From NCBI GenBank assembly GCA_039105265.1, contig JAPFFF010000060.1:248001-312000 (forward strand): a stretch of 64,000 bases of DNA, given 5' to 3'. The DNA is from Tritrichomonas musculus. Its lineage: Eukaryota; Parabasalia; Tritrichomonadida; Tritrichomonadidae. Each line of letters opens with the position of its first letter. Within the stretch, counting starts at the first letter, position 1. Below are positions 27,101 through 36,105 of the stretch, one piece after another. A program made the position numbers and the translations under genes. Under the pieces are notes generated by a model. That model saw only the letters and a program-made list of their open reading frames with translations. It made no database searches and had not been told where the DNA came from.

Positions 27101-28411
27101 AACACCTAATTTTCTCAAAGCTCTGTCAGCATTAAATTGAGTACCATGTTGTTGATTCCAAAAATCTAAAGCTTGTTTAAAAACTGGCTCTTGAGAATTC
27201 ATATTCATATTTGTAGATTCAATATGCATTGCTGTATTTTCTTGACTTATTTTCGAAAAGAGACTTAAACCATCATCAGAACTCTGAAGAATTTGTTTTC
27301 GAATATCTTCTCTATTATATTTTATTTCTTCCCAGAATTGATTAATTTCATCAATGAAAATATAAATCTGCAAGCCATAAAATGCTTTTCTCTCTGAATT
27401 ATCAAATTCATTCTTGACCCAAGTCATATCTCTTTCTGCACCTTCAGATTTGAAATATTTATTATAATTTTCTAAAGCTTTCTTGAATGTCCCTTCTCCT
27501 TTCTCAAATTTATCTCTTTTTGTTTTTTCAAATGTAATATCACTTAATAATAACTTTAAACCTTCTTCTCCTTCTGGATATTTGTTTTCATTAAAGCGAT
27601 TTCCTAATAATTTTTTAGCCTCAGCGATTCGAGCAGTTCGTAATAAATAATATCTTGCGCCTACCGTATCATCATTCCACTGACTGATTATTTGAGGTAA
27701 ATTTACTTTTGATGTAGGAAATACATCATTCCATTCTTGAATTGCTTTTTGTAAATCATCATTTTGATCATAATTTGTTTTTCCTTTATTGACTTTCTTT
27801 AAATATTTAATTTGACTTTCATCATTTTTAGAACTATTTTCATTTTCAGACCAAGGACGATCAGGATAATTTTTTTCATATTCATGTATTAAATTATCTA
27901 ATTCTAATTTTGTTTCTGTCTTTTTTAAATCTATAGGGTCATTTAGATTTTTAGACCAAATATATCTCTCACTCCAAGTTGAAACATTCTCTGCTGGATG
28001 ATTATTTTGATAAGTACCAAATAATTCATTAAATCTATCTGAAGTTAATTTATCTTTGTATTTTTCTATTTCTTTGATTTTCTTTTTGAAATGTTCTCTT
28101 TTTTGATTAGCATTCATATTCTGATAAGAATAATCTTTATCTCCAAGTTCTTGAAGATAATCGAGATAAATTTTTTCATCCGATCTATTGTCGAAATAAG
28201 CTTTTGCGACTTCTAAATCTTTATCAATATCTGTACTTTTTAATTCTTGATATTTCATTAATTCATCATAAGTTAGATTTGCTGCCTTCATCTGCTTTCC
28301 AATCTCTTTCTCAAATAATGCTTTTCGTCTATCATATAAATCAATATCTTGCTGCATATTATATATTCCACGGTCATATTCATCATTGTATTGAGCTAAT
28401 TTTTCCTTCAT
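24191..28411 (-). CDS. Giant helical repeat protein (1406 aa)
   Basis: It starts MKEKLAQYNDEYDRG. Residues 1-1000 are almost all helical and contain degenerate repeats of roughly 80-100 residues with the pattern (A/E)-x-x-x-(F/W)-N-x-x-(F/H), a Trp, then A-x-x-Y-L/F-x-x-R (QEWNDVFPTSKV, ENYNKYFKSEGAE, LDFWNQQHGTQF). Residues about 1010-1180 are Ser/Thr/Gly-rich (SSSTTSSTSTTSTRP), and the tail is Lys/Pro-rich with a recurrent (N)APLR/NAPMR motif (RGNAPLRLTG, RNNAPLREE, KNAPMRLQ). No family recognised. A large internal scaffold is possible. Confidence 0.7.
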   Translation of the reverse strand: MKEKLAQYNDEYDRGIYNMQQDIDLYDRRKALFEKEIGKQMKAANLTYDELMKYQELKSTDIDKDLEVAKAYFDNRSDEKIYLDYLQELGDKDYSYQNMNANQKREHFKKKIKEIEKYKDKLTSDRFNELFGTYQNNHPAENVSTWSERYIWSKNLNDPIDLKKTETKLELDNLIHEYEKNYPDRPWSENENSSKNDESQIKYLKKVNKGKTNYDQNDDLQKAIQEWNDVFPTSKVNLPQIISQWNDDTVGARYYLLRTARIAEAKKLLGNRFNENKYPEGEEGLKLLLSDITFEKTKRDKFEKGEGTFKKALENYNKYFKSEGAERDMTWVKNEFDNSERKAFYGLQIYIFIDEINQFWEEIKYNREDIRKQILQSSDDGLSLFSKISQENTAMHIESTNMNMNSQEPVFKQALDFWNQQHGTQFNADRALRKLGVWPNSKEPYPKANKAYAELLLFYRNSFYPTKPLDSSKISFNTNFPSLISSLIKDIQNAKERSEQVSSNQDLNQRLEDLAVEINEKDEIRRKYVDVKDTELHISLMELILKMNQISGNKQIKNVDDVNTYTYRSLKGSKLKNYLLEAVKINYPELDKIFEEYNENSQDDSTLEKWKSLDEVSRDFDNAYEAKAYMVLEIPREEYNELAKTNLTMDTLLRQHNFSIEDAKQFLEDNITVMQYAKAKGKKAKPIKQDNKLSKLDEEQLRREIDDMNEFLNGFDDKVDKTAKQHSLMSNKITNEQLKKYANSEEDIKIIYMILEDLDKFNNKFGKNITPNNLDELCNEENDWMSAYFNVKIMPLVFDWNYILKKSGKEEKELDFIYENYFPVDGEKNPNINITTIKAAIPKIQEAFEKDRDEYFKEILASYNSLAEQSYTMDQVLKIYPKISDAENFLRIEKYLSAIRKIIRQIKTMKYEIPTSLELNEESFQYKRVIAQSSDITSLEQNLTQQYQQFSALLKKFQEQDAKVKTERQYMNPKIADINRMRSKLGMSSLGVDHFRGMDFETAKSAVEEELRDLNERSRQKEMQNAGLRNTNAIGSGWNSGTTIGGTQGTPLRYGFMASKQTNPLTSSSTTSSTSTTSTRPGSETTKSGVGDLTRGNAPLRLTGFSTGNTTTLKSETDSLFSSKPTSSLFDSNKSDNKLNFDFTKPLRPHNDFEPPVSIRKWMMDKDRVNRLKTEKWDEKKPEPSLKDQIMNPKKISTTPDFKFPEIKPLTSPTIITKDNNPIEKIESLSNKKDTEINLSIFKMPKTSRKKSDLLPIPRDKKVTIKTKKGNKKLPKRARNNAPLREEKIKETPIELKKINPVIKPIEVDIGPSLSDSFEMPTPTLPPRIPEKRETFIPNRNVSKQEVDRKLLEIRKQNKLKNAPMRLQKKNNPISISQQSYQPPIQTNNIPVSILENPELRALMKI

Positions 28412-28524
28412 GCTTTTCTTTTTTGTTGAATCATCAATATTTCGTTTATTGTACTGAAACCAAGTTAAGAAAAAGATAACTTCCTCAGAATTGTGATGAA
28501 ATTTCTGATAAATATCTTTCCAGT

Positions 28525-31500
28525 CTATAGCCGTTTTGTCTCTGTTTTATAATTAAAGAAGTTTTTTCTGCCTGGAAGATTCCAAGTTAATTTTTGAAAG
28601 TCATTATCAACTTTCTGTTTCTCCCGAGTCAATGATGTATGAGTTTGTTCATCTGTCTCTTTCTTAAATAATGCTAATTCTTGTTCTGTATATCCATATT
28701 CATCTATTAATTGTTGTTTCAAAATCATATTTCGAAAAGCATATAGAGCATCTTTATATTTAGGATATTTATCTCTTATCTCTTTTACTGTGATTGGTAC
28801 TTTAAAAACTTTTTGATAGTCTTCAATAATTTGCTTCATCTCATCATTATCAAAATTGTTGTTATTTTCTAATTCATATTCATATTTTTTCTTTAACGTT
28901 TCTAAATTTTCTTTTGTTATATTTCTTAATCCATCAAATTTTTTCCCTGTTATTGATTCAATATCTCCAATAGTATTTTCAACTTCATACTTCAATAAAT
29001 AATTTTCATATGACTCTTTTGTTTTCTCTGAGTCAAGAACAATATCTTGAATTGTTTTTCTAGAATTATTTCTAGAATTATATTTTTCTAATTCAAGTTC
29101 TAAATTTCCTTGTTTCCATGACGTTAATTTGTTTATTAAAGAATCGATTTCGGCAATTTGATCAGAATCTGTTTTTGAATTAGGATTTGCATATTCATGA
29201 GAAAAACTTTTTTGATATTGATCTTTTGCATTTGCCAAATCCATATGTTCTAATATTTTAGTTTCATCATAGTCCATATCTCTTACTAAGTCTTGCATAT
29301 TAGAATATTTTTTATATTTTGACCATCGATATTTTGACCATGGCGTAGTGAATTTTAAACTTGTTAGGAAAACATTTATTTTTGTATATTTGTCAATTTC
29401 TCTTCTTAACCAATCTATTTTTGCATCATCATCACCCTCTTTAATATTATCCGGATAAGGAATTTTTTGTTTTCCAAATTTTTTTCGATATTCATTTTCG
29501 ATATCTAATCTATCTAAAAATTGTTCTGCTTGTGTTTCATCTGGATATTTCTTCAAGAAGAGTCGAAAATTTTTAAATCCTGTCGAACCTTGAACTTTAT
29601 CAAATTTTGCTTTTAAATTTGATTTCTGAGATAAGATTTCGTTATTTTCATAATATTCTTTTTTTATAGCACTTATAATTATCTCCCAATTTGCTTTTGC
29701 CGAATCTGTTTTTCCATCTTTCCAGTCATAAGGACCTTCCCCTGTAAGTTTTGGATAAACTTGTTTTTCCAAAATATTTATCATAAAATTCAAAGCCTCA
29801 TCAACGCTACTCATCTGAGGTATTTGTTGATCCCATGACACTTCCCAGACTTCAGTCTGATTTGTCAAATTTTTAAATTTCTTCGCTTCTGCGCTATTCT
29901 CCCACCATTCTTTAACATTATAACTATTTCTGATTTTTTCTACCAGATCCCAAAGTGGTTTGATATCTTCACCATATTTGCTGTTAATCAGAGGTATCAT
30001 ATGCGTTGGATCAATTTGTTCTCCAAGTCTGTTTTGTTTATCACATAGAGCATTATAATACAAAATTAATATTTCCGCTTTCATTTTATTTATGTTTCCT
30101 CCCCAGACCTTAAATCTACTTTCCCAATCACAAGGTTTGGTATTATATAGTTCAATTCCAATATCTAAAAAATCATCTTCTGGATGTTGGTCGGCATATT
30201 CTTTGTTTAACTCCTTATTGATTTCTATTCTATCATTGTCTAAAGAAGTCATAGTATTTTGAAAATCTCGAATAACACTTTTTGCTTTTTGAATATCGTT
30301 TGTTAAACCTGTATAAATTTCTTCTGGATCAACCTTCAATTCTCCATTTGATGCTTGTTTGTTTTTAAAATATTTTGCAAGATCTATTCGGAAATAATAC
30401 TTAAAATATTCATCCCAAAAATTCTTTTCGATAGCATTGAGCATAGTTTGTAAAGCTTGATAACCTCCAACAGCTCTTGCCATAACATCTTTTGGCTCAA
30501 GAACAACAAGATTATCAGCAGCAAATTTCGCCCATTTTTCCCAAACTTTATTAAAATTTTTATCAGCAAAAAGACTTTGATTTCTTGAATTAACTTCATT
30601 GACTAAATAACTTATTCCTGCTTCTCCCCTTTTTCCAGAATCCATTAACCATTTTGCGCATTGTTCTATTGTTTCAAAATGAGGCTTATTAATATTTTTA
30701 TTCCATAATCGTCTTGCTAATTCTAATGTATATTCCCCTTTAAAATCTCCTGATATCATATTATATTTTGCTTTCTGAAATTCGTCAAATCTTAAAATAA
30801 AATTCTTGATTTGTAATGCTGCATTATCTGTTTCTGGCACAGCGTTTTTAATAAAGCATTGTTTATCTGATGAATATGCAGGAGATGAATCTGGATTATT
30901 TTTTTTAACAATGTAGTCTTCAAAACTTTTACAGTTTTTAGCATCAGGATCGATTTTCTTTAGAACGCCAAAATTATTCTCTACTTCAAAATATTTCAAC
31001 CTCCATTTTTCATCATCTATATCTTTCCAATAACGAAGATCATCAAATTTCTCTTTCGGAAGTCCATAAAAATTTTGATTTTTTTCTGTTGTCTTAACAA
31101 TTTCTTCTCTCATGTCAGGATTCTCTTTTTTCATCCTTTGATCCCATTTTATCAAATCACCATTTATCTCTTTTGAATAAAATCCAACATCTATTGTCTG
31201 TCGAAATTTATAATCTTTGACTCCAGCATCCCAGCCTGATTTATTTTTCAAAGCTACTTTCCATTTAATATATATTTTTGCTTCTTTGACGTCTTTAGCA
31301 TGACCAGCTACTTCTTCGATTGTTATAAAATCAGAATTTGTCGATATAAAATTCATAACATCTTGGTCTGTAGCAATAATGTTTTGACGTTTTTGATATT
31401 CTACAATTTTATCATCTAATTGTTTAACAATACTGCTTATAGGTTTTGTTTTATTTCGAAGTTCAGCACCATAATTGTTGTCATATTGACTATTATATTT

Positions 31501-33630
31501 AATAATGGTTTGTAATTTTGGTATAACTTGAATTGTATAATCATACCATCTTTCAATATCCCAATCATAATGTTCTAAAAGAGCAGGCCAATCTTGAAAA
31601 AGAAAATATTTATCATATTCACTTTGATTATCTGTAATATTCTTAATCATTGGCAGTCTCGTTTTTTCATCTTCTTTGAGGTCTGCAATAGCCGCATCTG
31701 CATTACCTTTATGTTTCTCTTTTAATTTCTTGATTCTTGGTTCCAATTTTTTATATTGATCTTCTGGTATTGTTTTTTGTTCCGGGTCTGAATAGGTTAG
31801 TAAAGGAATTTCGATAACTTCACCATTTTGTCCTGGGACCTTTTTACGGACTCTTGACATTACTTCAGCAAAATAATTATAAACATCTAACCATTGATTT
31901 TCTGATAATTGTTTTTCATTTTCTATCATCATTTTGGCAGTATCAACATCTTTATCTTTATATTTTTCTGCTTCTTCCTCAATTTCTTTATTTGTAACCT
32001 CAGGATTTTTTGCTTTTAACATATCTTTGACAGCATCTCTTTTGATATTCCCATTCTTGATCTCATCTATAATAGCATTCCTTTTTGCTATAGCATCTGA
32101 AAGAATTTTTTCAACGTTTATTATTGTTGTTTTTGCTCCATTTGAAGCTTGAGCTTCTTTCTCTTTCAAAGAATTTCGTAATTTGTCGTTTGTTTCATCC
32201 AAAGATTTCATGAGAATTGTGATTTGTTCTTCGAACCATTTATTTTCATCGCCGTCTCTATTGTCATCCGCAAATTGGAATTCTCTTTCCATAAAGTCAT
32301 GTCTTTGTGCTCTGATGCTGTTTTCAAGATCATTGAAATAATGTTGGAGATTCTCAGGAAGTTGATCACTGATATTAAATCTCTCCCAAAATTTATCTTT
32401 ATCTCTTATCATTGTCTTTAGCATTGCTCTTGCTTGGAGGGTTCCGTGTCGTTTCAATTCAGCAAGTCTAGCACGAATTTCTGCAATTTCTTTTAATTTT
32501 TGATAATCAGCTCCTAAAGCAAAATATTGTTTTGCGACATTTTCAGCAGTTATTCTCTCACCAGAAGCTTGGAGAGTTAATATTGCTTTTTCCAAATTTT
32601 TGAATGGAAGGTTATGGGATATTATTGTTGTCGTACCTTGGACTGATAAAAAGTCATTTATTCCGATTTCTCCTTGGATCGCATGCATGAGTTTTTCAAA
32701 ATCAAGATTTTCCTTAATCATTTGAGCGTCATCCCCTTTTCCTTGTGTCCAAAAATCGATAAAGGATGGTTGAAAATCCTCATTTTCAAAAATAGATAGA
32801 TGTAGACTTCGTAAAATATTTAATCCATTTGAAGTTTCGTTCAGATTTCTCCAGTCAGTATGTAGCTTACCCATATCACCCAAGAAGGTGCTCGCTAATT
32901 GAGCATATGATAAGTTAATTTGATATGCATTATCTCCAAAAACATATTTCTCTGTATAAAATTGAGTCTTGTAAGATTCCCAAAAGTCAGGTTTTTGCTT
33001 ATTTTTCTTCCAAAATTTGAAAAATACATGAGCTTCCTCCTCTGTCAAACCAGCATGTTCCAAAATAACATTGTTTAATGGCAGATTCACGATTTGTTGA
33101 TATCTCACTGTTTGGACAGCTCCAACGGCGTCTCTTAAACTATTTCCATTCAAGAATGTTTGTTTTACTTGTGCTGCTGCTTGTGCTGGTGTCAGTTCTT
33201 TTCCTAAAATATAATTCCCAGTATAATATTCAATAAAAAGTCGAAGGAAATAAAATTTGATATAGTTAGGAAAATTTTGTTTGTCAATGGAGGTTTTGAT
33301 TTCGTTATACCATTCTGGGATCCATCCACTAACTACATCCCGCAATTTTGTGATTAGTTCTGTCGATACATCAGCAACATTCATGTTTTGATATGTCGCG
33401 AGATATTGTGCTTCATCTTGATCGATATCTGGTGCTGTGTCAATATATTGTTGTGGTTGTTGAGGCTGATATTGTTGTTGAGCTTCTTGTTGTTGTTGAG
33501 CTTGTTGTTCTTGAGCTTGTTGTTGATAATATGCCTCCTGTTGAGCTTGTTGTTGTTGAATAGAGCTCATAAAATCTGGGTCATCATCCCAAGTAACGAA
33601 TTCACCACTATCATTGTTCATCCAAGACAT
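28525..33630 (-). CDS. Giant helical repeat protein with Gln-rich start (1701 aa)
   Basis: It starts MSWMNNDSGEFVTWDDD, then a Gln/Ala-rich stretch (residues 23-65). The remainder is helical with degenerate repeats like those of the neighbour at 24191-28411 (KYNSRNNSRKTIQDIV, FLKKYPDETQAEQFLDRL, DYQKVFKVPITVKEI). The two are adjacent, same strand, 113 bases apart, and appear to be paralogues or one structural system. It is the longest gene in the window and the last before the right repeat array. The size recalls tape-measure or tegument-like proteins, but nothing proves such a role. Confidence 0.7.
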   Translation of the reverse strand: MSWMNNDSGEFVTWDDDPDFMSSIQQQQAQQEAYYQQQAQEQQAQQQQEAQQQYQPQQPQQYIDTAPDIDQDEAQYLATYQNMNVADVSTELITKLRDVVSGWIPEWYNEIKTSIDKQNFPNYIKFYFLRLFIEYYTGNYILGKELTPAQAAAQVKQTFLNGNSLRDAVGAVQTVRYQQIVNLPLNNVILEHAGLTEEEAHVFFKFWKKNKQKPDFWESYKTQFYTEKYVFGDNAYQINLSYAQLASTFLGDMGKLHTDWRNLNETSNGLNILRSLHLSIFENEDFQPSFIDFWTQGKGDDAQMIKENLDFEKLMHAIQGEIGINDFLSVQGTTTIISHNLPFKNLEKAILTLQASGERITAENVAKQYFALGADYQKLKEIAEIRARLAELKRHGTLQARAMLKTMIRDKDKFWERFNISDQLPENLQHYFNDLENSIRAQRHDFMEREFQFADDNRDGDENKWFEEQITILMKSLDETNDKLRNSLKEKEAQASNGAKTTIINVEKILSDAIAKRNAIIDEIKNGNIKRDAVKDMLKAKNPEVTNKEIEEEAEKYKDKDVDTAKMMIENEKQLSENQWLDVYNYFAEVMSRVRKKVPGQNGEVIEIPLLTYSDPEQKTIPEDQYKKLEPRIKKLKEKHKGNADAAIADLKEDEKTRLPMIKNITDNQSEYDKYFLFQDWPALLEHYDWDIERWYDYTIQVIPKLQTIIKYNSQYDNNYGAELRNKTKPISSIVKQLDDKIVEYQKRQNIIATDQDVMNFISTNSDFITIEEVAGHAKDVKEAKIYIKWKVALKNKSGWDAGVKDYKFRQTIDVGFYSKEINGDLIKWDQRMKKENPDMREEIVKTTEKNQNFYGLPKEKFDDLRYWKDIDDEKWRLKYFEVENNFGVLKKIDPDAKNCKSFEDYIVKKNNPDSSPAYSSDKQCFIKNAVPETDNAALQIKNFILRFDEFQKAKYNMISGDFKGEYTLELARRLWNKNINKPHFETIEQCAKWLMDSGKRGEAGISYLVNEVNSRNQSLFADKNFNKVWEKWAKFAADNLVVLEPKDVMARAVGGYQALQTMLNAIEKNFWDEYFKYYFRIDLAKYFKNKQASNGELKVDPEEIYTGLTNDIQKAKSVIRDFQNTMTSLDNDRIEINKELNKEYADQHPEDDFLDIGIELYNTKPCDWESRFKVWGGNINKMKAEILILYYNALCDKQNRLGEQIDPTHMIPLINSKYGEDIKPLWDLVEKIRNSYNVKEWWENSAEAKKFKNLTNQTEVWEVSWDQQIPQMSSVDEALNFMINILEKQVYPKLTGEGPYDWKDGKTDSAKANWEIIISAIKKEYYENNEILSQKSNLKAKFDKVQGSTGFKNFRLFLKKYPDETQAEQFLDRLDIENEYRKKFGKQKIPYPDNIKEGDDDAKIDWLRREIDKYTKINVFLTSLKFTTPWSKYRWSKYKKYSNMQDLVRDMDYDETKILEHMDLANAKDQYQKSFSHEYANPNSKTDSDQIAEIDSLINKLTSWKQGNLELELEKYNSRNNSRKTIQDIVLDSEKTKESYENYLLKYEVENTIGDIESITGKKFDGLRNITKENLETLKKKYEYELENNNNFDNDEMKQIIEDYQKVFKVPITVKEIRDKYPKYKDALYAFRNMILKQQLIDEYGYTEQELALFKKETDEQTHTSLTREKQKVDNDFQKLTWNLPGRKNFFNYKTETKRL

Positions 33631-33714
33631 TTTCGATAATGTTTTTCTTGAAGAATAAAAAAAATAAGAATAGGGTAAAAAAGTAGTAAAAAAATTTTTT
33701 TATTTATGTTGTTT

Positions 33715-34160
33715 TAGCAGATGAACCTCTCAAAAAGTTCAAAGACCTAATACCTTCTCAAAAAGTTCAAAGACCTAATACCTTCTCAAAAAGTTCAAAG
33801 GCCATATATCTATTCAATTTCTTGGTCGGCCATATATCTATTCAATTTCTTGGTCGGACAAATACCTATTCAATCTCTTGGTCGGACAAATACCTATTCA
33901 ATCTCTTGGTCGGACAAATACCTTCTCAATTTCTTGGCTGGACAAATACCTTCTCAAAAAGTTCAAAGGACAGATACCTTCTCAATTTCTTAAATGGCTA
34001 AATTACCTCTCACTCCCTTCAGGAGGGCCAGCTAAGCTGTCAATCTCTTGGCCGGACAAATACCTATTGAATTATCTGGCCAGACAAGTAAGCTCTCAAA
34101 AAGTTCGGTGACCTTATATCTTTTCAAAAAGTCGTTTCCGGCCGATAAATGGAGGGATGT
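33715..34160. repeat. Right-end array of 24-31-bp degenerate repeats
   Basis: The region holds runs of CTCAAAAAGTTCAAAGACCT, GGTCGGACAAATACCTATTC and CAATTTCTTGGTCGG, several times each in tandem or mixed order. GC rises toward the right edge (GTTTCCGGCCGATAAATGG). Read on the minus strand it contains GAACTTTTTGAGAAGG, matching GAGCTTTTTGAGAAGG on the plus strand at about 388-404. The left and right arrays therefore face each other, as element ends would. Confidence 0.8.
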
Positions 34161-34161
34161 T

Positions 34162-34185
34162 TTAACGGACCCGAAGGGACGTTAA
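34162..34185. other. Imperfect palindrome at the element/host junction
   Basis: TTAACG and CGTTAA form the outer arms, with a two-base mismatch, then CC/GG and a short CGAA loop. The sequence lies where repeat-rich element DNA changes to AT-rich host DNA and inside the last codons of the host gene on the minus strand. It may be part of the element's terminal sequence. Confidence 0.4.
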
Positions 34186-35010
34186 AAAATCACGCCATTT
34201 ATATATACTACTTGTTTCGTCTAATTTCATGGGAAAGAGAATTTTGTAAAAAGAATCATGAAATGGGACATGGATGTTAATGCCTTCTATTTCATTTTTT
34301 AAAATTACGTTAATCAATACGGGATCTTCTTCATAATTAGATAAAATATTATGAATATGAGATTTTATATTTATTATTTCGTTGCTTGTTTGGAAAATAA
34401 AATCATTGGAATTGATTTCGAATTTATTTTTAACTTGAGTATGAATTTTTAAAACTGATTGATTTTTTTTAAAATTTATCTCATAATCATTTTTTTTAAA
34501 AAGAAATTTTACATTTATTGGAAAAAGAAGGGCAATTAATCCATCTTCCCTAATATTTTTTATGTCTTCAGGGAATATAACTTCTTTTTGGCTTTGGTTG
34601 TTTTGAAATAAATGAATGTATTTCGGATTAACTTTAGTTTCTTGAGTCAAAAAATCAATCAAATGTTGAAAATTGTTTTGAAAAGCTAAAGGAAAAAATA
34701 AATCAATAATTGTATTTTGTTTAAAAGCTTTGATATAAATGTTGTATCGTATATCTTCAATATAAAAAAACTTGTCTTCAATATTTGAAAATATAATAAA
34801 AGCATCATTATTGTGATATTTTGAATCAAAAAAATTGGTTTGATTTCTTGTAATTTGAAGATCACTAATTAATTTTCTGCTTTCAGGTTTAAACATTTTT
34901 ACAATTATAGCACTTTTTAGTTCAAGGACAGTCATTCCTGGCGTAATAGTCATGTACGCAGCTTTTTTAAGCTGATGTTCATTAATGAAAGCTTTTTTGA
35001 TTTGCTCCAT
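34162..35010 (-). CDS. Host protein with ubiquitin-fold-like segments, 3' end probably cut by the element (282 aa)
   Basis: The ATG at 35010 (MEQIKKAFINEHQL) has a trichomonad initiator five bases upstream. The product looks like successive beta-grasp segments: AYMTITPGMTVLELKSAII and NVKFLFKKNDYEINFKKNQS each read as a ubiquitin-like strand-strand-helix. The frame runs to a stop inside the junction palindrome, and its last residues (FLTSLRVR) come from GC-richer DNA unlike the rest. I infer that the original C-terminus was displaced by the insertion. Exact family unknown. Confidence 0.6.
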   Translation of the reverse strand: MEQIKKAFINEHQLKKAAYMTITPGMTVLELKSAIIVKMFKPESRKLISDLQITRNQTNFFDSKYHNNDAFIIFSNIEDKFFYIEDIRYNIYIKAFKQNTIIDLFFPLAFQNNFQHLIDFLTQETKVNPKYIHLFQNNQSQKEVIFPEDIKNIREDGLIALLFPINVKFLFKKNDYEINFKKNQSVLKIHTQVKNKFEINSNDFIFQTSNEIINIKSHIHNILSNYEEDPVLINVILKNEIEGINIHVPFHDSFYKILFPMKLDETSSIYKWRDFLTSLRVR

Positions 35011-35014
35011 ATAA

Positions 35015-35020
35015 AAATGA
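35015..35020 (-). promoter_or_regulatory. Trichomonad initiator element TCATTT
   Basis: On the minus strand TCATTT lies just ahead of the ATG at 35010, matching the TCAYW initiator of trichomonad protein genes, which typically lies 5-20 bases from the start codon. Confidence 0.5.
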
Positions 35021-35579
35021 ATAAAGGGGCATTTTTATTGAAAATTGAATAAAAGCAATAGAAGAAGAAAAAAAAATCGATAAAAATATTTATTTTTTAC
35101 CTTTATTTTAATGATGGTTGCACAAATTATATAGAAATTATTCCATTTTACATGTAATGAGGAATCAAAAATGAAAAGAATGCTTTCTAAAATGGTGAAT
35201 TAGCGAGAAATGGAGATATTTCCATAACAAATGGTGATTTTAGTAAATGTAAATTACTAACGAGTAACAATTCCTGTTTCTGTCACTTTTATTAAGAATG
35301 AAGCCATCTATTTTTGTGAGTTCTTAGAAAAAGTGGTGTTTCAAATTTCAATAGAATCATTAGAAAAAAATTTTTTTTTTATCAACGCACCAGTTTGGTA
35401 AATATTTTTATTCCTAATTCAATAGCGATAATTAGAAATGGTGTATTTGATGAATGCTCATCACTGAAAAGAAAAAAAAAACGCCTAATTTTGTCTTTTT
35501 GATTGGAAATAACGGTTTTTTTCAAATTGTATTGAATTGAACAGAGTTACTTTATCTAATTCTATCCAATTCTTTTCAT

Positions 35580-36105
35580 TGGCATCAATTGATATCCCAT
35601 CTTATGTTTCATTGATTGGTGATGATTCCTCTAAAGGATGTAGTTCTATTCACCAAAATACACGTTCATTCGTCTGTCTCAACAATGAAAAATAATACAT
35701 TTTTAGATAGCAAAAATCTTAAGAAAATAAAGTTTCCTTTCTCACATTATAACAATATTTCTTCATTTGGAATTAAAAATAATCTGATTGCCATATTTCA
35801 TAATAAATTTAATGGTAATGAAAACAACTTATTGAATGGAATAAATTCACATTTGATAAAAGTTGTTGTGATAACATTCATGATAAAGGAATAGTATATG
35901 ATACTGAATATCTTGCAAAGCATTCTGTTGATTTTGATTGTAATGATAATTATTATCAATCTGCATTAGAATCAAAATTATGGTTGACACATGATTTTAA
36001 ATTAAAAAGTGTTCGTAATTATGGCCATTTATTATCATATGACAAAATCAATGTAATGACTATTATTTATTTTTCAAAATTGAAAAGAAATGCGGCCAAA
36101 TAGTA
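35580..36105 (+). pseudogene. Relic of an F5/8 type C (discoidin-like) domain gene
   Basis: Two adjoining pieces in different frames read like this domain as it occurs in many trichomonad proteins: ENNLLNGINSHLIK (about 35820-35860), then DNIHDKGIVYDTEYLAKH and VDFDCNDNYYQS, ending KLWLTHDFKLKSVR and a stop near 36102. The order 'NGI..hL, gGNiHdkG, vDFd..nyy.S, W..hDFK.k.V' is the family pattern. No start codon or intact frame exists, so I call it decayed host coding sequence. The rest of 35011-35580 shows nothing but AT-rich spacer. Confidence 0.5.

Larger units (their letters stand above)
1..34190. mobile_element. Large Polinton/Maverick-like virus-derived element, left end outside window
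   Basis: Seen: a block of dense, mostly open genes on both strands with an A32-type packaging ATPase (22410-23321), two tandem capsid-like genes (16118-17848 and 17888-19909), a caspase-like protease, fibre-like proteins and several small virion-like peptides. It is flanked on the right by repeat arrays and then by host-style DNA. Known: a double-jelly-roll capsid gene plus an A32 ATPase is the morphogenesis set of Polintons/Mavericks, which are abundant in trichomonads. Not seen: DNA polymerase B or a retroviral-type integrase. At more than 34 kb it is larger than the 15-25 kb usual for the family. One capsid copy is broken (about two breaks); most other genes look whole, suggesting a young insertion. 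The right boundary is approximate; the left boundary and target duplication cannot be seen. Confidence 0.8.

Noticed and set aside
1-34190. CRISPR array or bacterial prophage as explanation for repeats and tail-fibre motifs
   Set aside because: Repeats have no unique spacers, and the ATPase and capsid-like genes plus the trichomonad context point to a eukaryotic Polinton-type element.
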